Shown here: one piece after another, positions 41,930 through 63,061 of the stretch | Layout: each line of letters starts with the position of its first letter | Numbering within the stretch: position 1 is the stretch's first letter | Notes under the pieces: model-generated | Seen by the model: only the letters and a program-made list of their open reading frames with translations | Databases searched by the model: none | Told to the model about the DNA's origin: nothing | Position numbers and translations under genes: made by a program | From: Persicaria tinctoria | Lineage: Eukaryota > Streptophyta > Magnoliopsida > Caryophyllales > Polygonaceae | Direction of reading: 5' to 3' | Assembly: GCA_037127255.1 (NCBI GenBank) | Contig: JBANSL010000004.1 | Coordinates: 84,464,627 to 84,528,626, forward strand | DNA: 64,000 nucleotides

Positions 41930-42307
41930 GTTGACTCCGGTGAAAACTCAAATTGTGGTAAAAACCCGTGAGGATTACTTTATATCTCGTTTTTTTTTAA
42001 ACCCGTGCTAAAAACCTCAATCACACGGCGACTTTACAACTCGGTTCAACCTAAAAACCGTGCTAAAAACTCCAATTTTAAAATAACACATGACTTTATA
42101 GTTCGGTCAAACTGAAAAATCATTTTAAAAAGCTAATGTTTAAAAATTAAATAGTGACTTTATAGCTCGCTTTTATTCAGATTCGGGCTAAAATTTGTGA
42201 CTTTATAGATCGGTTCTATTCATAACCGGGCTATAAAGCAAGTGAACCGAGCTAAAAAGCCGGTCCTCACGGGTTTCTACCGCAATTTTGGTTTTCACCG
42301 GAGCGCG

Positions 42308-42311
<4 letters not shown>
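41927..42311. mobile_element. MITE embedded in a (TA)n tract
   Basis: The ends are inverted over about 47 bp: GGGGTTGACTCCGGTGAAAA... and ...TTTTCACCGGAGCGCGACCC. The interior has repeated phrases around GACTTTATAGCTCG. It is flanked by TA repeats on both sides, which recalls the Micron-type rice elements that sit in TA microsatellites. About 385 bp, non-coding. Confidence 0.75.
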
Positions 42312-42342
<31 letters not shown>

Positions 42343-42539
42343 CAAGGTATTGGGTTTTAGACCCACTATACAATAAGAAACTGATGTAATCTATCAAATA
42401 ATTACACACCTGGTTCAACATATTGAATGTTTCACCCGATATTATTCCTTTGGCCCACAGATATTGGCCTCTGGAGTTGAGGTCCACGTACGTTGAAATC
42501 CAATAATGGATTACCCATCTGTTCATCCATGATCAAGGT

Positions 42540-43154
42540 TTTTATATATCATTTTGACTACTCCAAATGAACTAGGTACTATAATTCGATCTAGCTAGCT
42601 AGAGTCTACTTGGCTCCAACATCCTCACCCAATTTCTTTTTTCGCAAGTCCAAACTTCTTCATCAAATTCATACAAATTGTTGCTCAATTTTGTGATATG
42701 AACAACGTGTATACTACTATGTACATATGAAGTTCTAATGTAACATTATTTATGTAACATTTTCAAAAATTGATACCATATGTATCTATTGTAACATATT
42801 ATAACTTTTGTTTACAAATTGTTATATTTGCATAAAATATGTTACACTAAAGGTAACATTATTTAAAATGATGTAACATTTTGTTTATTTAACCTCTTTT
42901 GTAATCTGTTGTAACACATGTTTAAAAAATAAAATAAAATGCTACTCGCGTTTTTGATAATCTAACCTAGGCATAGTCATGGACATGGATTCCAATCCAC
43001 ACCCTAACCCGCTGAAGCCACTGGTCGGCGGACTCTAAGTGTAACATTTTCTGATACGAAAATTAATGTTACAATATTAGCTTTCAATTGTGTCACTATA
43101 GATCAAATGCAACGACTACTAACATAATCCCTAAATAATGTTGCATTAGCCCGC
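42540..43154. other. AT-rich spacer with repeated TGTAACATT motifs
   Basis: About ten occurrences of (T)GTAACAT(T/A) between 42740 and 43100. No gene or transposon end was recognised. Confidence 0.5.
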
Positions 43155-43870
43155 AACACCCGGAGCGGGTGGAGTTATTTACCCGCGGGGCGGGTGATGA
43201 AATGGATTTATCCACCCATAACCCGCCCCATTTCCAACGTACCCTAGTTGATCACAAGTGGGGGAATTGGAAGTTGGCTTGGAACATTCAACTTCTCACC
43301 GTTGCCTACTTCGTAGGTTGAGTGGTTATTTCATAGAATATATGTGTGATTTGAATATTGATTAGTTGTTTATCACGTATGTTTTGATTCATAGGGAATT
43401 GTTGGATCCCAGATAATGGTATCTGCAGTGGCATGCATGGTGTGTGCAACTTAAAGGCCCATTCTATGTCTCAACCTTCACTCCTTGAATATTGAAGGTT
43501 CATTGAACCTAAACTGACTTACAAGCTACATAAAACTGATGACTCCTAGCAGTGTCCTAGGAATTCTAAATTAGCTTACACTTACACAAACATAAACTGA
43601 CTTAAATTACATCTCAACTGAATTCAAGTTTGTTAGTAGCACTGACTTCATCATTAATGTTAACTTCAGTTGGGCTGGTCTTCAACTCCTTGGCCTTCCC
43701 CCACGTGACGAAGTGTAACCCAATTATGATAAGGGCTCCTACTAGCTAGCACACTACATCAAGCAAACCAATAAATTAGATTAATCAATCGCCTATATCA
43801 ACATGTATTTGTATGTCATATACATATACATATATACATATATACATATATATTGTTTTATATATACGTG
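43155..43870. pseudogene. rearranged WAT1-type transporter fragments, copy B
   Basis: This is the duplicate partner of 40303-41030, with the same strand-switched layout and the same in-frame TAG before the last exon (GALIIIGL...WGKAKELK, about 43745-43615). Similarity is high over about 700 bp, so one copy arose from the other after the rearrangement. Confidence 0.65.
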
Positions 43871-43879
43871 CCTCCCTAA

Positions 43880-44830
43880 GTGTATAGCTCCTCATTCAAT
43901 ATGAGGGAGCAAGCAATGGCAACTACAATCAGGATCAATGGAGTGAAGGTGGAGACATAGAGTGGGCCTTTAAGGCGCACACACCATGCCACCGCAGCTA
44001 CCATAATCCCGGAACCAACAATTCCCTACGAAGCAAAACATACGTGCATAAGCTATTAATCAGTATCCAAATCTCACGTATATTCTATACATGAATTAAT
44101 CACTCAAAACTTACCGAGTATGCAGAGGTGAGAAGACTAACATTCCAACCCAACTTCCAGTTCTCCCACTTGTGATCAACGATTAAGGCGAAGAACAGAG
44201 CCTGGACTGCTGCCATTGTGCTCATCAATGCCGTGCTGGATAAATAGCTAGGATATTCCTGACTCATCTTTGCCTGAATAATTAACCAATTAATTAAGAA
44301 GCATATAAGGTCGAATAACATGCGGTATATTTCGAGAATAGGCTTAATTTTAGATGAACACGTTAAGCTAGAGTCACCTGATCGAATAATGAGCCAAGAA
44401 GCAAACGACAAAGAGCTGCCAACAAACATCACCGCGCCTAAGGTGGGATTGCCATCGTGTGGCACATGTCTTGAACCATGTAGATGAAGGTGGCGGGATA
44501 GCCAAATGGTGAGTGCAATGCCTTTGTATAAGGTGAGCATCATTGCACCAGAAATGTCGAGGACTGTTCATACCACCTTTGCTCTACCCGACATGCTTTG
44601 TATAGTCAACGTCTCGAGTCTTGAGTATATCGGTCATGGCCAAGACATTTAAGTAAACCACCAGTCATGGGGATGGAATAATAAATGGAAAATAGAAACA
44701 ATATATGTTATAGATACTGAACTAACCTGAATATAAAAGTGAGAATGAAGGTAATAGCCGGAACAAGATTTTGCATAGCCGAGGTGAATGTGGCTGATGT
44801 TAAGGCAAGACCTTCTTAGTATAGATTTTG
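43880..44830 (-). pseudogene. WAT1-related (EamA) transporter, 3' two-thirds, broken
   Basis: Minus-strand exons follow the usual order of a WAT1-related membrane transporter: TSATFTSAMQNLVPAITFIL (about 44825-44735), GRAKVV then DISGAMMLTLYKG (about 44610-44525), GNPTLGAVMFVGSSLSFASWL (about 44450-44380), AKMSQEYPSYLSSTALMSTM with WENWKLGW (about 44275-44110) and GIVGSGIMVAAVAWCVRLKGP (about 44030-43910). A TGA interrupts the second exon. The N-terminal exon is absent. Family members are plasma- or vacuolar-membrane proteins with ten helices, and about six remain here. Confidence 0.75.
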
Positions 44831-45029
44831 GTAGTGATCCTATGTAAGTTTGTTTATACACACGTACATGCCGTGCGTTTGTGTTTTTACTATAATTTTT
44901 TTTTTCTATATGTATATATGTATGGATATGTGTGTGTTTTTCCTAGTTTACCCTCTAAAATCTAAACCTTAATCTTAAGTTTTGAGTAACATATTATTGA
45001 TGTATGTTGACGGATCTTTTTTCGTTTGC

Positions 45030-45651
45030 TGCTTGGTTAATTATTTAGGTGACTCTTAACTTTAATCTAAAAGCCTATCCTCAAAATATACCACATCTTA
45101 TTCTTATACTTCTTAATTGGTTAATTATTCAGGCAAAGATGGGCCAGGAATATCCTAACTATTTATCCAGCACAGCCTTGATGAGCATAATGGCAGCATT
45201 CCAAGCATTGTTCTTCGCTTTAATCGTTGATCACAAGTGGGAGAACTGGAAATTGGGTTTGAACGTGCGCCTTTTCACCTCTGCATACTCGATAGGTTTT
45301 GAGTGGTTAATTCATATATAGAATATATGTGAGATTTGGATACTGATTAATTGCTTACGCACATATGTTTTGCTTCGTAGGGAATTATTGGTTCCGGGAC
45401 TATGGTAGCTATGGTGGCATGGTGTGTGCGCCTTAAAGGCCCACTCTATGTCTCAACCTTCACTCCATTAATCCTGATTGTAGTTGCCATTGCTGGTTCC
45501 CTCATATTGAATGAGGAGCTGCACTTAGGGAGGTACATATATATAAAACAATATGTATATGACATACTATATACATGTTGATGTAGGTGATCGACTAATC
45601 TCATTTATGGGTTTGCTTGACGCAGTGTGCATGCTAGGAGGAATTCTTATA
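45030..45651 (+). pseudogene. WAT1-related transporter fragment, inverted copy
   Basis: Plus-strand exons at 45134-about 45297 (AKMGQEYPNYLSSTALMSIM, WENWKLGL), 45381-about 45532 (GIIGSGTMVAMVAWCVRLKGP then LNEELHLG) and the beginning of the last exon at about 45626 (VCMLGGILI). The last is cut by a MITE inserted at 45652. It is an inverted partner of 43880-44380. Fewer codons are damaged than in the minus-strand copy, but the gene is incomplete at both ends. Confidence 0.7.
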
Positions 45652-45989
45652 CTCCCTCCGTTCCAAAATATATGGGTTTTTAGTTTTCGGCACGTTTTTT
45701 AAGGAGCGAAAAACTCTATGAAATATTATTTTTTTAATTAAAATTTTTATATAATTTGATACTCCCTCCGTCTCAAAATTTAGGTCGTTTGACTTTTTGG
45801 CACGCTTTTTAATGTGTTAAAAACTCTATGAAATATTAAAAGTCAAACGACCTAAATTTTGAGACGGAGGTAGTACTTATTAGTAATAAGTATCAAATGA
45901 TATAAAAAATTTGATTAAAAAAAAATATTTCATAGAGTTTTTCGCTCGTTAAAAAACGGAAAAGCCCATGTATTATGGAACGGAGGTAG
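45652..45989. mobile_element. Stowaway-like MITE interrupting a WAT1 exon
   Basis: Termini are CTCCCTCCGTTCC... and ...GGAACGGAGGTAG with TA on each side. A second MITE (45762-45873) is nested inside, so the original element was about 225 bp. Confidence 0.85.
45762..45873. mobile_element. nested 112-bp Stowaway-like MITE
   Basis: A nearly perfect palindrome: CTCCCTCCGTCTCAAAATTT at the left and its complement at the right, flanked by TA. It is inserted in the older MITE at 45652-45989. Confidence 0.9.
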
Positions 45990-46260
45990 TATGTATTAGT
46001 TTAATTAGTATTAGTTGTAAGTTGTTGGGTGTTTTTTTTTTTATATTGTGAGAAGTTTTATATAGGAGTGATTACTAGAATGTCCTAATTTTTGGACCTT
46101 ATAAGGAAAAAGGCTCCCACCTCCTCCAAATTAGCAAAATGTCCACCGCCCCCCTTGGCCCCTGTGCCCCCCCTCCCGTGCCCCCTGTGCCCCCCTCCCG
46201 CCTCATTAATTTTTATTTTTATTTTTATTTTTTATTTTTTTTTCAGTTTTTTTTTTTTCC

Positions 46261-46720
46261 GCGTTTCCAAAGTTGCTGAAACGGAATTGCTGAAACTTCT
46301 TTTTCAGCACATACGGTTTCAGCAATCCCTGTTTTAGTTTTTTTTCCCAGTTTTTTTCCCCGTGTTGTTGAAACGGAATTGCTGAAACTCATGTTTCAGC
46401 ACATACGGTTTCAGCAACCCTTGTTTTTTTCAGTTTTTTTTTTGTTTTTCTTTTCCAATTTTTTTTTTGCGCTGCTGAAACCGCCTGTGCTGATGCTGAA
46501 ACAGGAGTTTCAGCGCATGCAGTTTCAGGCTTTCAGCAACCCCTATTTCAGTTTTTTTATTTTACCGCATTGCTGAAACAGGGGGTTGCTGTTTCAGCAC
46601 ATACGATTTCAGCAACCCCCTGTATCAATGTTTTTTTTACCACATTGCTGGCTGAAACGGAGTTATTGAAACCCCTGTTTCAGCACATTCGGTTTCAGCA
46701 ACCCCTATTTTCAATGGGGA
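46261..46720. repeat. minisatellite built on TGCTGAAAC / GTTTCAGCA
   Basis: About five degenerate units of roughly 80-120 bp. Each pairs TGCTGAAAC with GTTTCAGCA around CACATACG and is followed by poly-T. Each unit can form a small hairpin. The T-rich and C-rich lead-in at 46130-46260 is also low complexity. The array has no coding meaning. Confidence 0.8.
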
Positions 46721-47394
46721 AAAAATATGCTGAAATTGCATAAACAACATTTGATATCCGACTTTGACACCAACAGTGAATTAATTTATAAGAATTAACT
46801 TTCACGTTTCAGCATAACGAATTTTGCTAATAAAAATTAATTTCAGCATTTCAGATCCCACAAAAAAAAATTGTTGAAATTGCCAATATCGAAACTCTAA
46901 CAAAGCAAACTCAATCACATAGCAAACTAACCATAAATTATTGTAATTGCTGAAATTATAAAATTGAACACCAAAAATGCTACAGAACTCATAAAAGATG
47001 GAAGAATAAAGAGAAAACATACGTGTTCTGCTTATAATTCTTCAGTAATACTAACACACTTTCAAATAGATCAAGTTCAACATTAATTCTCTCTTTTCTT
47101 TACCACTGATTTCAAAAGGATGTGGTGACAAGTGGAGACTCATCTATAGATCAAAGTATGGAACTTAATCGATCACATATTGATTGGGAGTTATAATATA
47201 CAAAAGGATGTATAGAAAAGGCAAATGCATCAAAACAAAGGGTATATACAAATTCATCAATAGGACACAACTTTTATAAGTAGCTAGCATTTATTATACA
47301 CACACTGAGATGAATTGATGGATATATCCATCGATCAAACTTGTAATTATCAATTATGGATGGATGGAGTTGGTGTTTATCAAAAAAAAAACCA
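46721..47394. other. AT-rich intergenic sequence
   Basis: Scattered TTTCAGCA-like motifs continue to about 46940. No gene is recognised. Confidence 0.5.
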
Positions 47395-47600
47395 GAGCAC
47401 GTACAGAAACAGAAACAACATTTTGGCATTATACACACAAGCAAGATCCGTATTAACAGCGGGTTTGTTCCCTGGTCTCTTGGTGGTTAGGAGGAAAGAC
47501 ATGCCTGTAGCAGCAAGCAGCAGAGCCCCTAATGTCACAGGGACAGTTATTTACAATCATCTTGGCTGATGACCCCTTGTTTCCTGCAACCAAAGTATTA
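47395..47600 (-). pseudogene. unrecognised membrane-like gene fragment
   Basis: The minus strand reads VTLGALLLAATGMSFLLTTKRPGNKPAV, a hydrophobic helix followed by a basic tail, next to a splice-acceptor-like TTGCAG. It looks like the terminal exon of a small membrane protein, but I cannot name the family. The phrase ACCCCTTGTTTCCTGCAACC is repeated just downstream (47572 and 47628). Confidence 0.3.
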
Positions 47601-47646
47601 ACCCAAGATAGTTAATTAGCTTCATACCCCTTGTTTCCTGCAACCA

Positions 47647-47823
47647 AAGTATCAAATGATATAAAAAATTTGATTAAAAAAAAATATTTCATAGAGTTTT
47701 TCGCTCGTTAAAAAACGGAAAAGCCCATGTATTATGGAACGGAGGTAGTATGTATTAGTTTAATTAGTATTAGTTGTAAGTTGTTGGGTGTTTTTTTTTT
47801 TTTTTATTGTGAGAAGTTTTATA
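47647..47823. repeat. duplicate of 45888-46067
   Basis: About 178 bp are nearly identical to the right half of the MITE at 45652-45989 plus about 75 bp of its right flank. Because flanking DNA is included, this is a segmental copy and not a second transposition. Confidence 0.85.
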
Positions 47824-48588
47824 TATGTAGAACTTTTATCAATGTTAGTTTTATATGAATTATTGTTAGAATGATTGATGTCGAATGTGACTTAATCAAC
47901 ACAAATTCATTAACTTGTAGAATAAACAAAGGGCATACAAAAGTTTAACAACTCGATCACAGCAGACAAAACGAAGTAATCTTGCAAGAACAAAAACACA
48001 AAAAGGGAAGAATAAGAAGATCTTTGTCCTTACTAATCATCTGAAATCATTATTCATCAAATATTATTATGTTCGCGGGCCACCCGTGCCCGCAACACCG
48101 GACTGGTGAAATCTAGCCCATTAACCTAGCCCGCACCCGGAACACCAAGGCTAAATTTGGAGAAAAGCCTAGTCCACGCCCTCATTTGCCCGAGTCGGGC
48201 AATAGTATGCAAAGCAAGCTCTGAAGATGTTATACTTATATAGACATAGCTAAAAGACTTGCGGGTAGTCTCCGAAAGTCCCCAGTTTAAACTCCGGATG
48301 ACTGCAAGATCAACTTGAGGTTTGGAAACTTTGGCACAACTAGACTGGATTAAATGTGAGTGGGTGTGATTGGGCCTGCAAGCTCTGAAAGCAGCCCAAT
48401 ACTTGCAGGGCATAGGACTAATGGGCCTGCAAGTTGTTTTTATTTAATTGACAAAGCAATTAAAGTGAAATTGAAGTTTTCCTCTCCATAACTTGTAGTC
48501 TTGTACATATAACCAAGTCAAGTTTGCTTGGCTTCATTTCCATTAAGAAGACCTTTCCAACTTAATTCAACATGTATATTTTTTGCAC
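47824..48588. other. 5' flank of the second subtilase
   Basis: About 760 bp with no gene. It should contain the upstream promoter of the intact subtilase. Confidence 0.5.
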
Positions 48589-48596
48589 TATAAATA
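48589..48596 (+). promoter_or_regulatory. TATA box of the second subtilase
   Basis: TATAAATA followed by GG, 84 bases upstream of the predicted ATG at 48673. It matches the TATA placement in the upstream paralogue. Confidence 0.6.
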
Positions 48597-48672
48597 GGAA
48601 GCATCAATGGTCTCATTTGTATCAAATTCAATTGATCATCCCCCCCTCGATCGATCTCTTACACTTGCATAT

Positions 48673-60226
<11,554 letters not shown>

Positions 60227-60371
60227 TTCCGTATCAAGAGGCTCGAGACAAGAATTATCCTATCGTACTATTTGTACGTATTTTGTGTGGTAATATTATA
60301 CGAGTATGTGTTTATATATGTTAAGTAATTCAGTTTATATGTTGTGTAATTATTGTGTAAATATATGTTAC
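60227..60371 (+). other. 3' UTR region of the intact subtilase
   Basis: 145 bp between the stop codon and the Copia element. Part of it (60345-60373) was copied into the adjacent LTR. Transcripts may terminate within the retrotransposon. Confidence 0.5.
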
Positions 60372-60635
60372 TGTGGATACGGATGGCTAAGTGTGTGACT
60401 CGAGTGTGTGAGGTTGTTATAGCGGGCATTTTAGTCATTTCACACTATGTAATTATTGTGTAAATATATGTTACTGTAAATATATGTTACTGCGGGAAAA
60501 TGTATTAGAACTTCACTTTGATACTTTCTGTAACATTCCTGAGATCTCTCTCCCTCTCATGGGATTATCTTTTTCTTCCCTCCCCTTTGATTGAATATAT
60601 TCAATCTAGTTTCTATCAATTTTACTTGTTCCAAA
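60372..60635 (+). repeat. 5' LTR of the Copia element
   Basis: 264 bp. Its central part (about 60446-60492) is replaced by a copy of the sequence just outside the element. The rest matches the 3' LTR at about 90%. Confidence 0.88.
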
Positions 60636-60722
60636 TGGTATCAGAGCGATCGATTGCTTGATCGCCTGTGGGTGCTCCCTATTTTCTCTGTCTTTGAATT
60701 CAGATCTGGTTTTTGTGAAGCC

Positions 60723-61304
60723 ATGGTTGGACGAGGTGCTAATGGTCAGACATCTGGAGGTGGAGGTGACGGAAATGGCGCTGGAAGGGGGACGTTTGTG
60801 TCCGTTACTCCTTCTACTGGAGGCACGGGGAATACCAGAGCCTGGAATCCGAATGGAATTTAGTTTTGGAGACATGATGCAAGGTATAAATGGAGCACAT
60901 GTCAATCCCTATTTTATTTCTAATTCGGATCATCCAGCCATCCAGGGATGGTCTTAGTTTCTACACACTTTAATGGATCTAACTTTGCGAGCTGGAGTCG
61001 TAGTGTAAAAATGGCATTAGGTGCTAAATCTAAGCTAGGATTCATAACAGGTAGTTGTGTGAAACCATCGGAGAATAGTGAGGAATTTGAGAAATGGTCT
61101 AGAGCAGATTCGATGCTGATGTGCTGGCTCATAAACTCTATGACTAGTGAAGTTGCAGAGGGGCTGATGTATGTTGAATCTGCGAGAGAACTTTTGGAGG
61201 AGATTAAGGAAAGATTTTACGAATCTAATGATCCTCTTGTTTATCAATTGAGGCGTGATCTAGCTAATATAAAGCAAGACAACCTGTTAGGCTCTCATGT
61301 ATAA
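60723..61304 (+). pseudogene. Copia gag remnant
   Basis: It begins MVGRGANGQ with a Gly/Ser-rich leader, reaches NPYFISNSDHP, then shifts frame near 60945. It continues with THFNGSNFASWSRSVKMAL and LRRDLANIKQDN, the hallmark pattern of the Copia gag (Retrotran_gag/UBN2) domain. The zinc knuckle is missing because of the internal deletion. Confidence 0.8.
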
Positions 61305-61317
61305 TCACACCTGGTCT

Positions 61318-62780
61318 GTGACTCAGTTACCTCCAGGAAAAAAGGCAATTGGGTGTAGATGGATTTTCAAAATTAAGTACAGGCCTGATTGAACAATTGA
61401 AAGATTCAAAGCAAGGTTGGTTGCCAAGGGGTACAATTAGATTAAAGACAAGGAATACAAGCAGACATTCTCTCATGTGGCTAAGTTGTCTACTATTAGA
61501 GTGATGTTGGCTCTTGCTGCTTGTAGAGGTTGGGTTCTCCATCAACTTGATGTTAATAATGCTTTCCTTCATGAGTTTCTAGAGGAGGAAGTGTACATGA
61601 GTCCTCCTCCAGAGTTCAAGGTTCCCGTTGGTCATGTTTGCAAGCTTAAGAGGTCTCTATATGGTCTTAAACAAGCCAGTCGCCAGTGGAACTATGAACT
61701 GACCAAATTTATGATCAGATTAGGTTATGTTCAGTCCTCTCATGACTATTCATTATTTGTCAAAACCACAGCTAACCATATGACATTGGCATTAGTATAT
61801 GTTGATGATATGCTTTTAATGGGCGCGCATTTCTAGTTCTGAGATTGCATCCACCAAAGCTGCACTTCATAGTGAATTCATCGTCAAGGACTTGGGTGTT
61901 TCTAGGTATTTTTGGGGGATGGAAATTGCTCGATCATCCTCTGGTATTTTGTTAAATCAGAGGAAATATGTGCTTGACATCCTTAGAGATGCTCATATGG
62001 AAGGTTGCAAGCTAGTCATCTGAATTTCCTATGCAACATGGTGTCAAGTTGTCATCCATTATTGGTGATCCTATTCCCAATCCAGAAGACTACAGACGAC
62101 TAGTTGGGAGATTTTTATATCTTACTCTCACACGGCCTGATATATCTTACACAGTCCATGCCAGCAATTAAGTCAATTTTTGTAATCTCCTCTCAAGCCA
62201 CACTGGGATGCAGTCTTACACCTCCTTCGCTACTTAAAAGGCAGTTTCAATTTTGCACTCTCTTATCCTGCCAGTTCCTCATTGACAGTTAGTGTTTTTA
62301 GTGATGCAGATTGGGGTAATTGCCTTGACACTGGTAGATCCTTATCAGACTATTGTGTTTTTCTGGGTTCATCTTTACTATCTTGGAAAACAAATAAACA
62401 AAAGTTGTGTCCAAATCCTCTACTGAGAGTGAGTACAAGAGCATGTCCATAGCTGCTAGTGAACTGGTATGGTTACAAGGGTTGTTGCTCTCTGATTTGG
62501 GTGTTGTTGTGCCTTTGCCTATTACTCTCAATTGTGACAACAAATCTGCTCAACAATTGGCTATGAATCCAGTCTTTCATAAGTGAACTAAACACGTGAG
62601 AATTGATTCTCACTTCATCAGGGAAATGGTGCAGCAAGGTTTCATCACAAATTCACAACTCATCATGTCTCCTCCTCGCTTCAATTAGCTGATATACTCA
62701 CTAAGGCATTAGGAGCTAAGCAACACTTTTATTTGCGTGCCAAGTTGGGCCTTGTTCTTCCATCTGCTGGTCCAGCTTGA
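61318..62780 (+). pseudogene. Copia reverse transcriptase and RNase H remnant
   Basis: Reverse transcriptase motifs are clear: GCRWIFKIK, RLVAKGYNQ-like, HQLDVNNAFLH, SLYGLKQASRQW and YVDDMLL. RNase H follows (DADWGN, TESEYKSMS, CDNKSA, THHISSP-like end and LTKALGAK). The frame is lost at several stops and shifts (for example near 61390, 61435, 61836, 62020 and 62585). The product cannot be made. Confidence 0.85.
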
Positions 62781-62797
62781 GGGGGGGGGGGGGGGTA

Positions 62798-63056
62798 TGT
62801 GGATACAGATAGCTAAGTGTGCGACTCGAGTGTGTGAGGTTGCTACCGAGGGCATTTTAGTCATTTCACACACCCGGTTGTTTCACCCCTAACAACATAC
62901 ATTTGGTTGTTAGTAGGCGGGAAAAAGTTTTAAAACTTCACTTTAATACTTTCTGTAACATTTCTGAGATCTCTCTCCCTCTCATGGGATTCTATTTTTC
63001 TTCCCTCACCTTTGATTGAATTCAATCTAGTTTCTATCAATTTTACTTGTTCCAAA
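62798..63056 (+). repeat. 3' LTR of the Copia element
   Basis: 259 bp, TGTGGATAC... to ...TTGTTCCAAA. It retains the central segment that the 5' LTR lost. Confidence 0.88.
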
Positions 63057-63061
63057 GTTAC

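Larger units (their letters stand above)
41183..42526 (-). pseudogene. serine carboxypeptidase-like (SCPL) fragment
   Basis: Several minus-strand exons look like the middle of a plant S10 carboxypeptidase: YVDLNSRGQYLWAKGIISGETF (about 42490-42410), a weaker piece ending LFNKSKLKLPYELP (about 41800-41640), SYMNRRNVHIALHANLGDRW (about 41440-41380) and YDMEQLQVSVVHYLPRLL (about 41290-41210). The YMNR.DV..ALHA pattern before the catalytic Asp region is typical of SCPL proteins. The catalytic Ser and His regions are missing. An intron-like gap contains a MITE and a TA microsatellite. Confidence 0.5.
60372..63056 (+). mobile_element. Copia LTR retrotransposon, internally deleted
   Basis: LTRs at 60372-60635 and 62798-63056 are flanked by the 5-bp duplication GTTAC (60367-60371 and 63057-63061). 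A primer site, TGGTATCAGAGC, follows the first LTR (60636-60647), and a long G-rich polypurine tract (62780-62795) precedes the second. Gag, reverse transcriptase and RNase H remnants remain in Copia order. Protease and integrase are missing, with gag joined directly to the reverse transcriptase region near 61300. Many frame breaks are present. Confidence 0.92.
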
